Source: Candidatus Heimdallarchaeota archaeon (GTDB lineage: Archaea > Asgardarchaeota > Heimdallarchaeia > Heimdallarchaeales > Kariarchaeaceae). From it: a stretch of 26,643 nucleotides of DNA. The notes under the pieces were generated by a model. The model saw nothing but the letters and a program-made list of their open reading frames with translations, was not told where the DNA came from and searched no databases. A program made the translations under genes and the position numbers. The stretch spans positions 1 to 26,643 of the forward strand of contig JAAFKL010000273.1 of assembly GCA_021399405.1 (NCBI GenBank), in the 5' to 3' direction. Below are positions 7,443 to 15,079 of the stretch, piece after piece. Each line of letters opens with the position of its first letter. Position 1 is the first letter of the stretch.

Positions 7443-8360
7443 TTGGAAAAAAAAATTTACAATGAATTACGTGTACATAAACTAGCACGTAAAAGACGCA
7501 GGGGTCAAACTATTGATCCCAATGTAGAGGATCAACCGGATAATAGTTTTGGAGTACAGCGTGAAGGCCTCAAGGATTTCACTCTTGAAGAGGTTAAAGA
7601 ACTATTGATTCAGGATAACATAGCTCGAAAATTTAGGGGTGTAATAGGACAAGGAAAGGAAGCAAATGTGTATTGGATTAGGGATAGTAGGAAACGTGAA
7701 GCTGCTCTTAAGATGTTTAGAATCCATACTTCATCACATAATCTGAGTGAATACCACGCGAGATCAAAACTATCAGATACAGCAAAACTTTCCATTACAT
7801 CAAGATTTTGTTTAACAGAATATCTTAATCTGAATACTCTGTATGAAGCTGGAGTTAGGGTACCAAAACCTTATGAACAATATGAGTTTTATTATTCAAT
7901 GCAATTTCTAGGATCCAAGAGAGGAGTATCACCATTATTACTTGATGTGAATCTAGAAGATGCTGGATTCGAGGTGGTGGAGATGATGGATGATATATTG
8001 GAGCAACTAGATATAATGTTCAACAAAGCAATGGTAGTGCACGGAGATTTTAGTGAACATAATATTATTCTTCATAATGATAAACTTTGGATAATTGACT
8101 TCTTACAATCCAAGAAATATCATCCAAGATATGCCACTGAGGGTAAAATTAACAAAAAAGATGCGCTGCCAATTTTGCGTAGAGACATTGATAACATTAT
8201 GATTTATTTCAAAAAGAATTATCGTATGAGTTATGATCCAGCAGTAGTATTTGATAGTATTATTGGGGATGATCCTGATTGGATTCCACAAGAACTGATG
8301 TCAGAACATTTTGATTTGGACAAATTTCTAATTGAGGAGAAGCGAGTAAGACATGAATAA
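7443..8360 (+). CDS. RIO-family (RIO1-like) serine/threonine protein kinase
   Basis: This atypical protein kinase belongs to the RIO family, whose archaeal and eukaryotic members act as ATPases/kinases in late small ribosomal subunit maturation. Visible motifs are the phosphate-binding loop G69-Q-G-K-E-A-N-V-Y77, the ATP-binding lysine K90, the catalytic loop H200-G-D202-F-S-E-H-N207 and the metal-binding D219 in I-I-D-F-L-Q-S. The N-terminus (1-45) is a basic tail rather than the winged helix of RIO2, which favours RIO1. The D-F-L-Q-S segment falls between the RIO1 (D-V-x-Q) and RIO2 (D-F-P-Q) versions. Length (305 aa) is slightly above archaeal RIO1. The start is TTG with AGGAG upstream. 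The stop overlaps the start of the next gene by 8 bp, so the two are likely co-transcribed. Confidence 0.9.
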   Translation: MEKKIYNELRVHKLARKRRRGQTIDPNVEDQPDNSFGVQREGLKDFTLEEVKELLIQDNIARKFRGVIGQGKEANVYWIRDSRKREAALKMFRIHTSSHNLSEYHARSKLSDTAKLSITSRFCLTEYLNLNTLYEAGVRVPKPYEQYEFYYSMQFLGSKRGVSPLLLDVNLEDAGFEVVEMMDDILEQLDIMFNKAMVVHGDFSEHNIILHNDKLWIIDFLQSKKYHPRYATEGKINKKDALPILRRDIDNIMIYFKKNYRMSYDPAVVFDSIIGDDPDWIPQELMSEHFDLDKFLIEEKRVRHE

Positions 8361-8835
8361 TACGGCTGATTTATTACAATACCTTATCTGGGCTGACAAT
8401 AAGATTTCTGGTTTACTTGGCAAGCTTGACACTGAGGAATTAAATAAATCGTTTTCTAATACCTCGGGTACTATAAAGCAGAAATTAAAACATATTACAG
8501 AAGAATATATTGCTTGGCTATTTGATATCAAGTCTAAAAGTTGGAAAGAAGAGATTGATAAAGTAAAATCAATGGATTGCTTAGAATTGCTTGATCAGAT
8601 GCGTACAACCCTTGATGAATGGGCTCAATTTGTAAATAATCCCGAAAAAGTTGAATTTATAATCGATGAAGAAGATTTTAATGTACCCATTGGTCTACAT
8701 GAGGTAGTTTTCAATCTCGTAAACCATTCATCGTATCATCGAGGTCAAATCGTTCTGTTTCTACGTATTATGGGATATGAGGTAAGTATAACTGATTATT
8801 ATTGGTATCGGATTCATCAATTGAACCTTAACTAA
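8353..8835 (+). CDS. DinB-family protein (four-helix metal-binding fold)
   Basis: The 160-residue protein fits the DinB/YfiT-like superfamily of four-helix bundles that bind a metal through three histidines and often act as thiol-dependent transferases or related enzymes. It opens with L-L-Q-Y-L-I-W-A-D-N-K, the usual family first helix, contains L-K-H-I-T-E-E-Y in the middle, and ends with the typical N-H-S-S-Y-H-R-G-Q-I motif, which supplies two of the expected histidines. The third is probably the H of L-K-H-I. Its ATG lies inside the end of the RIO kinase gene (8-bp overlap), implying translational coupling. Its stop overlaps the convergent radical SAM gene by 4 bp. The substrate cannot be told from the sequence. 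Confidence 0.8.
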   Translation: MNNTADLLQYLIWADNKISGLLGKLDTEELNKSFSNTSGTIKQKLKHITEEYIAWLFDIKSKSWKEEIDKVKSMDCLELLDQMRTTLDEWAQFVNNPEKVEFIIDEEDFNVPIGLHEVVFNLVNHSSYHRGQIVLFLRIMGYEVSITDYYWYRIHQLNLN

Positions 8836-10157
8836 TCTTTTACTCGCTTCAATTCTTTTTCATGCTTCCTTCTCATAGCCATTATTTTAGCTTCTCTCTC
8901 TTGTTTAACATGAAATCCTGATAGTTTTTGTGCATCCTGTAAATTATTAATAATAGGTAGATACAGTGGGCTGATTTTACCTCCTGGTTTAGACGCAAAT
9001 GGAGTGCCAACTAATGGTAAGAATGTATGGCTATGAATGGTTGCACCAATATTAGTTAAGTAATTGATGTGTGTAAGAGTCTGTTTTACATCATCATCAG
9101 TTTCACCAGGTAAGCCAAAAATAATATCTACATCTACATTAAATCCATTATCAACCAATAATTTAACTGCCCGTTCCGTTTCTTGGACTGTATGGCCTCT
9201 TTCGGAATATTCCAATACTGAATCAGAGCCTGATTGTCCACCCACAATTATCTTTTCCACGTTAGTATATTTTTTCAAAATACTAACACTTTCCTTAGTA
9301 ATGGTCTCAGGTCGAACTTCACTGGGAAAACTACCAAAATAGATTTTTCCCTCCTTCCCAATTATTTGTTTTATACCTCTTAGAAAGGCTTCAACTACAT
9401 CTAATTGTAAATTTTTACCATCTCGAGATCCATAACTAAGGGCATTTGGACTGATAAATCTTATGTCAGGTCGTCTTTTGTAAAAATAATCAACTGTAAT
9501 TTTAATATATTTCAGAACCTGTTCAACGGAACGATGTCTCACGGGTAAACCACGTGATCTGATTTGACAAAACCTGCAATTCCAAGCACATCCTCTTGTA
9601 ATTTCAATTGGTCTAATTATTCGATGTTTATGTGAAAAAGGTGGAAAATCATCTAAGTTAATCATCTCAGGTTTATTTGTTCGTATTAATTTACTTTGAG
9701 CATCTAGATAGGCAATGCCTAGGGTCTCATTGACATTTTTTCCTCCGATAAACTTTAACAATATATCCCTAATAGCGAGTTCACCTTCAGTGGTGCAAAC
9801 AATATCGGCACCATTAACTAGCATTGAGAACGGGTCTCCCATTGGATGGGGTCCACCAGCGATTATCAATAATTCTTTGCCAATTAATATAGATCTATAT
9901 TCCTTTATTTTTTGACTCACCAAATCCAATTGGGTGGAAAATAAGCTGTAAGCCAAGATAATTTTTGTATATCGCTTAACTGATTCTATTATTAATTGTG
10001 GATCATCAAGTAATTTTGGAAATAAAATATCCAATTCTTTCAATATTGGATGTGTGTCGAGTGATGCTACAAGTGCAGAGATCGCATTAGCATTTATCTT
10101 TGAAAAAGGGAAGATTAAACATGATTTAGATAATTCTTCACCGATAAAATCTTCCAT
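8832..10157 (-). CDS. B12-binding domain / radical SAM protein
   Basis: A 441-residue enzyme with an N-terminal cobalamin-binding-like Rossmann domain (about 1-150; L-L-I-I-A-G-G-P-H-P near 110-120 and a later T-E-G-E), followed by a radical SAM barrel. The [4Fe-4S] motif is C-x3-C-x2-C in R-G-C-A-W-N-C-R-F-C-Q. Downstream come the family's glycine-rich G-G-Q-S-G-S-D and an I-F-G-L-P-G-E-T-D-D-D loop. It resembles the archaeal 'TIGR04013-like' B12-binding/radical SAM group, whose substrate is unknown. I see no N-terminal B12-ligand D-x-H-x-x-G motif, so base-off cobalamin binding is uncertain. The C-terminus is basic (RRKHEKELKRVKD). ATG start at 10157. It is a single gene between the DinB gene (convergent) and the PadR gene (divergent). 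Confidence 0.85.
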   Translation of the reverse strand: MEDFIGEELSKSCLIFPFSKINANAISALVASLDTHPILKELDILFPKLLDDPQLIIESVKRYTKIILAYSLFSTQLDLVSQKIKEYRSILIGKELLIIAGGPHPMGDPFSMLVNGADIVCTTEGELAIRDILLKFIGGKNVNETLGIAYLDAQSKLIRTNKPEMINLDDFPPFSHKHRIIRPIEITRGCAWNCRFCQIRSRGLPVRHRSVEQVLKYIKITVDYFYKRRPDIRFISPNALSYGSRDGKNLQLDVVEAFLRGIKQIIGKEGKIYFGSFPSEVRPETITKESVSILKKYTNVEKIIVGGQSGSDSVLEYSERGHTVQETERAVKLLVDNGFNVDVDIIFGLPGETDDDVKQTLTHINYLTNIGATIHSHTFLPLVGTPFASKPGGKISPLYLPIINNLQDAQKLSGFHVKQEREAKIMAMRRKHEKELKRVKD

Positions 10158-10300
10158 AATTGTATTCAGATATAATCAATATGAAACTATAGCGATGTGA
10201 GGACGAGAGTTGACCAAGATTGCAGAAATACAACTTAAAAAAGAGAATGTCTAAATAAACTCAAAATAGATTCGTGAATGAACTGAGAAACTTCGATAGG

Positions 10301-10310
10301 CTTTAATTTC
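10301..10310 (+). promoter_or_regulatory. TATA-like box for the PadR-type regulator gene
   Basis: CTTTAATTTC is centred about 25 nt before the GTG at 10330, which suits leaderless transcription. The rest of 10158-10329 shows no gene. Confidence 0.35.
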
Positions 10311-10329
10311 AAAGGGAAATCATTAAATC

Positions 10330-10689
10330 GTGGTTGAGTCTAAATCAAGTTTAGGGGATAAAAAATTCAAACCTGTTGAAAGGTTATGGAAAAAACTAAG
10401 ATTAGATAATCTATGGGTCTGGATTCTCAAGCTCCTTCTTGAAGAGAATAAATATGCATATGAACTCAGACAAGAAATCAAAGAGCGATTCAAATTTGAA
10501 CCTGCGACAGTTACTTCTTATGCCGTTCTATACCGTTTAGAACGACAAGGGTATGTTAGTGAAGCAAGTCGTTCCAAAACACCTAACCGAAAATATTATG
10601 AAATCACAGATCTCGGCAGAGAGGCTTTCAACTTTGCTCAGAGGGTTTTAAGTGGTACTATGAAAGAACTATTTGATAGTGAATCCTAA
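10330..10689 (+). CDS. PadR-family transcriptional regulator
   Basis: The 119-residue protein matches PadR N-terminal winged-helix regulators: W-V-W-I-L-K-L-L-L-E-E (helix 1, about residues 31-42), Y-A-Y-E-L-R-Q-E-I (helix 2), the recognition segment V-T-S-Y-A-V-L-Y-R-L-E-R-Q-G-Y-V, and the wing ending R-K-Y-Y-E-I-T-D-L-G-R-E. The C-terminal helix that dimerises is short, as in the small PadR-s1 group. The first 25 residues are a basic extension. The start is GTG; no ATG precedes the conserved part. It lies 98 bp before the urocanase gene on the same strand, so it may regulate urocanase, the IYD-like gene and itself, but no operator is identified. Confidence 0.85.
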   Translation: MVESKSSLGDKKFKPVERLWKKLRLDNLWVWILKLLLEENKYAYELRQEIKERFKFEPATVTSYAVLYRLERQGYVSEASRSKTPNRKYYEITDLGREAFNFAQRVLSGTMKELFDSES

Positions 10690-10758
10690 TATTAGGTATC
10701 GTACAAAGTAAAAAATAAATCAAGAAATAGAGATAATATTAATCAGAAATATAGTGAA

Positions 10759-10780
10759 TAATTTATAATTTTATTAGAGG
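10759..10780 (+). promoter_or_regulatory. Promoter and possible ribosome site before urocanase
   Basis: A TTTATAATTTTATT box (about 10761-10774) is centred roughly 22-24 nt before the TTG at 10788. AGAGGA at 10775-10780 gives a weak Shine-Dalgarno match 7 nt before the same TTG. Both support the TTG start. Confidence 0.35.
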
Positions 10781-10787
10781 ATCTATT

Positions 10788-12800
10788 TTGAAGACTGTGA
10801 AATCAATTTCATCCTATCAGGTTCAATTATCAGATAACTTACCAGCATATCCTGATTTTCATCCTAAGATACGTAGAGCGCCAAGTAGGGGCTACAAATT
10901 AAACAAAAAGGAAACACGAACTGCACTCACAAATGCTCTTAGATATGTTCCTACAAGGTTACATAAAGAAATCATCCCCGAATTTTTGGATGAACTTAAG
11001 ACTAAAGGGAGAATTTACGGGTATCGTTTCCGACCATACGGTGAGATTAAAGCGAAGCCAATTGATGAATACAAAGGGATACTTGAAGCAAGAGCGATCC
11101 AATTGATGATGGATAACAATTTGGATTTTGATATTGCACTTTACCCTTATGAATTAGTGACTTATGGCGAAACAGGACAGGTCTGTCAAAACTGGATGCA
11201 ATTTCAATTGATCAAGATGTATCTTGAGAAAATGACCGAAGAGCAAACATTAGTCGTATCCTCAGGACATCCTATGGGCTTGTTTCCAACTCATCGAAAT
11301 GCCCCAAGAGTCATCTCCACAAATGGAATGATGATTGGTATGTTTGACACGGCCAAAGATTTTCATAAGGCTTCAGCACTTGGGGCAGTAAATTATGGGC
11401 AGATGACTGCTGGTGGATGGATGTATATCGGACCTCAAGGCATAGTACATGGGACTTTCATTACATTGCTCAATGCAGGTCGCAAGTATTTGGGGCTAGC
11501 TGAGGATCAAGATCTAGCGGGAAAATTGTATATTACAAGCGGTCTAGGGGGCATGAGTGGTGCACAACCTAAAGCGGCTGATATTGCGGGTGCAATTAGT
11601 ATTACCGCTGAAGTTGACCTTTCAAGGATTCAGACAAGGCATGAGCAAGGTTGGATTTCTATTGTTTCGGATAATCTGGAAGAAATATTCAAGACTGTTG
11701 AAGAATATAGAGAAAAAAGAACACCAATCTCGATTGCATATCATGGGAATGTGATTGAATTATGGCAATACGTTGTAGATAATAATATAATTGTGGAGCT
11801 TGCTTCAGATCAAACTTCCTGTCACGCAGTTTATGAAGGTGGATACACACCCTATCAAATCTCATATGAAGAGAGTAGAGAACTGGTCGCATATGATAAT
11901 GAGAAATTTAGAGAAATTGTGGATGAATCGCTCAAAAAGCAAATTGAACTAATAAAAATAATGGTCGATAGAGGAACTTCGTTCTGGGATTACGGGAATT
12001 CATTTCTAAAAGCAGTTTATGATGCAGGTGTAACATCAGTGGCGAACAATTCAGACGATACTTCTGAAGGCTTTGTTTTTCCAAGTTATGTTGAAGATAT
12101 AATGGGGCCAATTTGTTTTGATTTTGGATACGGTCCATTCCGTTGGGTGTGTCTTTCTGGTGATCCGAATGATTTACACAAAACAGATATTGCTGCAATG
12201 GAAGAAATTGATCCCAACAGACGTGGTCAAGATAGAGATAATTATATCTGGATTAGAGATGCCCAAAAGCACGATCTTGTTGTGGGATCTCAAGCTAGAA
12301 TTCTGTATGCAGACGGTGAAGGTAGAGTAACAATTGCATTAAAATTTAATAAGATGGTTCGAGAAGGAATTATCGGTCCAGTTATGATGGGTAGAGATCA
12401 CCATGATACTGGGGGTACAGATTCAACATTTCGTGAAACAGCCAATATTTATGATGGGAGTAATGTAACCTCAGATATGGCACATCAATCTTGGGCTGGA
12501 AATATATCTCGAGGAATGACAATGTGTGTGATATCAAATGGTGGTGGAGTTGGAACTGGAAAAGCTATAAATGGTGGATTTGGATTAGTTCTAGATGGAA
12601 GTGCACGAGTTGATGAGATAATACAATCCGCATTGGATTGGGATGTCATGTCTGGTGTTGCTCGTAGATCCTGGGCTCGGAATGAACCTGCAATAGAAGT
12701 TGTACAGAAATGGAATGAGAAAAATTATGGAAACGGTTTTGTAACTGTTCCTGAATCCGTTAATAGTGATATTGAAGAATTAATGGATAAATTAATTTGA
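10788..12800 (+). CDS. hutU: Urocanate hydratase (urocanase), long form
   Basis: Urocanase adds water to urocanate using tightly bound NAD+, giving imidazolonepropionate in histidine breakdown. Family segments are clear along the whole protein: N-A-L-R-Y near residue 48, L-V-T-Y-G-E-T-G-Q-V, S-G-H-P-M-G-L-F-P, Y-G-Q-M-T-A-G-G-W, the nucleotide-binding S-G-L-G-G-M-S-G-A-Q-P-K-A-A (about 250-263), G-S-D-Q-T-S-C-H-like A-S-D-Q-T-S-C-H, G-P-F-R-W-V-C-L-S-G-D-P, R-D-H-H-D-T-G-G-T-D-S and N-G-G-G-V-G-x-G. Length is 670 residues, like animal UROC1 (about 676), not the ~557 of the common bacterial enzyme. The extra length matches the animal form at the N-terminus (R-I-Y-G-Y-R-F) and in the middle. 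hutH, hutI and hutG are not in the window. TTG start. Confidence 0.95.
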   Translation: MKTVKSISSYQVQLSDNLPAYPDFHPKIRRAPSRGYKLNKKETRTALTNALRYVPTRLHKEIIPEFLDELKTKGRIYGYRFRPYGEIKAKPIDEYKGILEARAIQLMMDNNLDFDIALYPYELVTYGETGQVCQNWMQFQLIKMYLEKMTEEQTLVVSSGHPMGLFPTHRNAPRVISTNGMMIGMFDTAKDFHKASALGAVNYGQMTAGGWMYIGPQGIVHGTFITLLNAGRKYLGLAEDQDLAGKLYITSGLGGMSGAQPKAADIAGAISITAEVDLSRIQTRHEQGWISIVSDNLEEIFKTVEEYREKRTPISIAYHGNVIELWQYVVDNNIIVELASDQTSCHAVYEGGYTPYQISYEESRELVAYDNEKFREIVDESLKKQIELIKIMVDRGTSFWDYGNSFLKAVYDAGVTSVANNSDDTSEGFVFPSYVEDIMGPICFDFGYGPFRWVCLSGDPNDLHKTDIAAMEEIDPNRRGQDRDNYIWIRDAQKHDLVVGSQARILYADGEGRVTIALKFNKMVREGIIGPVMMGRDHHDTGGTDSTFRETANIYDGSNVTSDMAHQSWAGNISRGMTMCVISNGGGVGTGKAINGGFGLVLDGSARVDEIIQSALDWDVMSGVARRSWARNEPAIEVVQKWNEKNYGNGFVTVPESVNSDIEELMDKLI

Positions 12801-12871
12801 TATTTCTAAGATTGGTAACAATCAATCTTCGACCGAATGGTTCAAGTTAATCATTTCATATTGAGATCTAT

Positions 12872-13555
12872 ATGGTTGATAATCAAGGAGAACCAAAATA
12901 TGACCCAATTCCATTTGTCCATGACCCCATTGAGGTCCAAGAAAGTATATCAAAATCATTAAAATATTTTTCACACATGGATAACAGGAGATCTATCCGG
13001 TTTTTTAGTGATAAGGCTGTACCTTTTGAGATTATTGAGAATATAATAAAAACAGCTTCAACAGCTCCTTCTGGGGCGCATATTCAACCTTGGACATTTG
13101 TGGTTGTTAAGGATCCTTCAATAAAGAAAGAAATCAGAAATGCTGCAGAAAAGGAAGAGAAATTTAGTTATGAGACTCGAATGACCGAGGAATGGTTAAG
13201 GGCTCTTACACCAATTGGGACCGATTGGGAAAAACCATTTTTAGAAACCGTGCCTTACTTAATTATCGTATTCAAGCAAAGATATGGAAATAATGCTGAT
13301 GGATCAAAAAAAACTCATTATTATGTAAATGAATCAGTGGGTATTGCTGTCGGTTTTCTGATATCAGCCATCCATAATGCGGGTTTGTGTACATTAACCC
13401 ATACACCAAGTCCTATGAAATTTCTCACAAAGATATTGGATCGTCCCGAAAATGAGGTCCCATTCATTTTGCTGCCTGTTGGCTATCCAGCTGAAGATGC
13501 GACAGTCCCAAATTTGTCAAGAAAATCATTAGATCAAGTAATGGTAATCAAATAA
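12872..13555 (+). CDS. Iodotyrosine-deiodinase-like nitroreductase-family flavoprotein
   Basis: An FMN enzyme of the nitroreductase fold, closest by eye to iodotyrosine deiodinase (IYD), which reductively removes halogen from halotyrosines. FMN-contact segments are present: R39-R-S-I-R, A-P-S-G-A-H (65-70) followed by Q-P-W-T-F-V-V-V, and the C-terminal P-V-G-Y-P-A-E-D-A-T-V-P, nearly identical to human IYD. The substrate-clamping triad (Glu157, Tyr161, Lys182 in human) aligns with E96, Y100 and K121 at the same spacing (4 and 21 residues). No N-terminal membrane anchor is present, unlike the mammalian protein, so it is soluble. It begins at ATG 12872, 71 bp after urocanase on the same strand, and may be co-transcribed with it. 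The in vivo substrate is unknown. Confidence 0.88.
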   Translation: MVDNQGEPKYDPIPFVHDPIEVQESISKSLKYFSHMDNRRSIRFFSDKAVPFEIIENIIKTASTAPSGAHIQPWTFVVVKDPSIKKEIRNAAEKEEKFSYETRMTEEWLRALTPIGTDWEKPFLETVPYLIIVFKQRYGNNADGSKKTHYYVNESVGIAVGFLISAIHNAGLCTLTHTPSPMKFLTKILDRPENEVPFILLPVGYPAEDATVPNLSRKSLDQVMVIK

Positions 13556-13590
13556 AATAGTGAATTTAGAAAATCTGTCATCAAAACTGA

Positions 13591-13600
13591 TTTTAATACT
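13591..13600 (+). promoter_or_regulatory. TATA-like box for the CDF transporter
   Basis: TTTTAATACT at 13591-13600 would place the transcript start near 13620. That favours the ATG at 13631 over the in-frame TTG at 13607. Confidence 0.3.
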
Positions 13601-13630
13601 ATAGACTTGAGTGATGATGTAGAATATAAA

Positions 13631-14539
13631 ATGGCAGGATCATCACTAAAAGCTGCATTACTTGTAAACTTGACAATTGGCATTATGAAAATGTTTGTTG
13701 GGCTCGCAACAGCATCAGCCGCAATGGTTTCAGAAGCTTACCACTCGTTTGCTGATACATTTAATCAAATACTTCTTGCACTAGGAATCAGGAGAAGCAA
13801 ACAAACCCCCGATTTGGAGCACCCATTTGGATACCAAAAAGAAAGTTTCTTCTGGAGCTTTGTTGTTGCCGTACTAATATTTGGAGTTAGTGGGTTACTC
13901 GCACTCAATAAAGGGATAGATAAATTGGGTGAGCGTCCTAGTGAACATGATAATGATGGTTTCATATGGAATATTGTTGTATTATCAATTGCAATGGTTT
14001 TGGAGTTTTATGCCTTTAACACTGCATACAAAGAGGCTAAAGCATATAAGGAATTGACAAATTCAGATTCCATTTTGGAATCGCTTGATGAAATGCAAGA
14101 TCCTGTTTTACTATCACTCTTAGTTGAAGATAGTTTAGCATTAATTGGCTTATCAGTTGCTCTTGTTGGGGTTACGGTGACGTATATTACTGCAAATCCA
14201 TTCTATGATGGTTTAACCTCAATTTTCATTGGTGTAATTCTAATTATAGGTGGCTTATTATTGGCAAAAGAAAACAAAACATATCTTATAGGAAAATCCG
14301 TTGCTGATAAAACTAAACACCACATTGATCAAATTGTCAAAAATCATGAATCAGTGGAGAAATTAGTTTCAAGGAAAACCATGTTATTGGGTCCTAAAGA
14401 CATGATTTTAACACTTGATGTACTATTTGTTGAAGGAGCAGATGAACCCGCTGAAATTGATAAGCTCGAAGCAGCCTTAGTTAAGGACATCCCTTATTTA
14501 ACACCTGCAAAAATATTCATAGAAGCCCAAGATCATTAA
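13631..14539 (+). CDS. Cation diffusion facilitator transporter, ZnT9 (SLC30A9)-like
   Basis: A six-span CDF metal/H+ antiporter. TM2 carries H38-S-F-A-D42, the standard HxxxD metal half-site, followed by N-Q (as in ZnT9-type members). TM5 carries L-V-E-D-S-L-A-L-I-G: the E-D-S-x-A-x-x-G pattern replaces the usual second HxxxD, as in the SLC30A9 branch. H-P-F-G-Y-Q-K-E follows TM2, as in CDF proteins generally. A C-terminal cytoplasmic domain of about 80 residues starts after TM6. The second Asp of TM5 appears as E-D here, so substrate choice (Zn, Mn, Co or Fe) cannot be told. I use ATG 13631; an in-frame TTG at 13607 would add eight residues. The gene lies 75 bp after the IYD-like gene; its stop is 8 bp from the convergent TrmY stop. 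Confidence 0.85.
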   Translation: MAGSSLKAALLVNLTIGIMKMFVGLATASAAMVSEAYHSFADTFNQILLALGIRRSKQTPDLEHPFGYQKESFFWSFVVAVLIFGVSGLLALNKGIDKLGERPSEHDNDGFIWNIVVLSIAMVLEFYAFNTAYKEAKAYKELTNSDSILESLDEMQDPVLLSLLVEDSLALIGLSVALVGVTVTYITANPFYDGLTSIFIGVILIIGGLLLAKENKTYLIGKSVADKTKHHIDQIVKNHESVEKLVSRKTMLLGPKDMILTLDVLFVEGADEPAEIDKLEAALVKDIPYLTPAKIFIEAQDH

Positions 14540-14547
14540 GCTCAACT

Positions 14548-15075
14548 CTAAATTTTACTCATTTTTTGTCTATAAAGAACGATGGCTTGACTGGCCAGTA
14601 TAGAATAGTTTGAGAGATTTAATTGATTATAACTAGGGAACACTTTCAGATCTTCATCACTAAGATCTTTTTGAGCTCCTAGAATAATCAAATTCTCGTC
14701 GTTAAATTTATTGAACTCCTCTATGATAATTCCATCTTCATGGAGATAGATATAATCTAAACAATCAATTTCTTCTAGTAAATCTTCGATAGTACCTATT
14801 TGAAATAAGTCATCCCATTTTTCCTTAACTACTGCTGCAAATGAGGTTTCATCATGATTTTCAATAGACTCTTCCCAAGTTGTCCATCCCCATTGTTCTG
14901 GATCATCAGATCCTTTCAAGTAACAATATATTGTATTTGTCTCGTTATTTGGCATTGGCCTACAAGCAGCTAAAATACATCTCATAACCACGTCGATCCT
15001 CCCGTGACCTGTTAGATCGTTTAATCGGAAATTGGGATTAGGAAAAGCGCGTTGACTGATTAACAGAAATTTCAT
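14548..15075 (-). CDS. trmY: TrmY-type tRNA pseudouridine-54 N1-methyltransferase
   Basis: The product matches the archaeal SPOUT enzyme that methylates N1 of pseudouridine-54 in the T-loop of tRNA, using S-adenosylmethionine. Matching stretches are the opening M-K-F-L-L-I-S-Q-R-A-F, then F-R-L-N-D-L-T-G-H-G-R-I-D-V-V-M-R-C-I-L-A-A (residues 17-38), Y-L-H-E-D-G around residue 111, and L-G-A-Q-K-D-L-S-D-E-D, which occupies the site of the family's SAM-binding L-G-D-H. The length is 175 residues, slightly below the usual ~195. The frame continues upstream to 15129, but that would overlap the preceding gene and adds unrelated residues, so I use ATG 15075. It is 4 bp downstream of the nucleotidyltransferase and therefore surely in its operon. 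Confidence 0.85.
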   Translation of the reverse strand: MKFLLISQRAFPNPNFRLNDLTGHGRIDVVMRCILAACRPMPNNETNTIYCYLKGSDDPEQWGWTTWEESIENHDETSFAAVVKEKWDDLFQIGTIEDLLEEIDCLDYIYLHEDGIIIEEFNKFNDENLIILGAQKDLSDEDLKVFPSYNQLNLSNYSILASQAIVLYRQKMSKI

Positions 15076-15079
15076 GATG

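Noticed and set aside
8832..10157. A complementary plus-strand frame of 92 codons and other long overlapping frames inside real genes
   Set aside because: They lie antisense or out of frame to strong family matches and show no domains, so they are shadows of the true coding strand.
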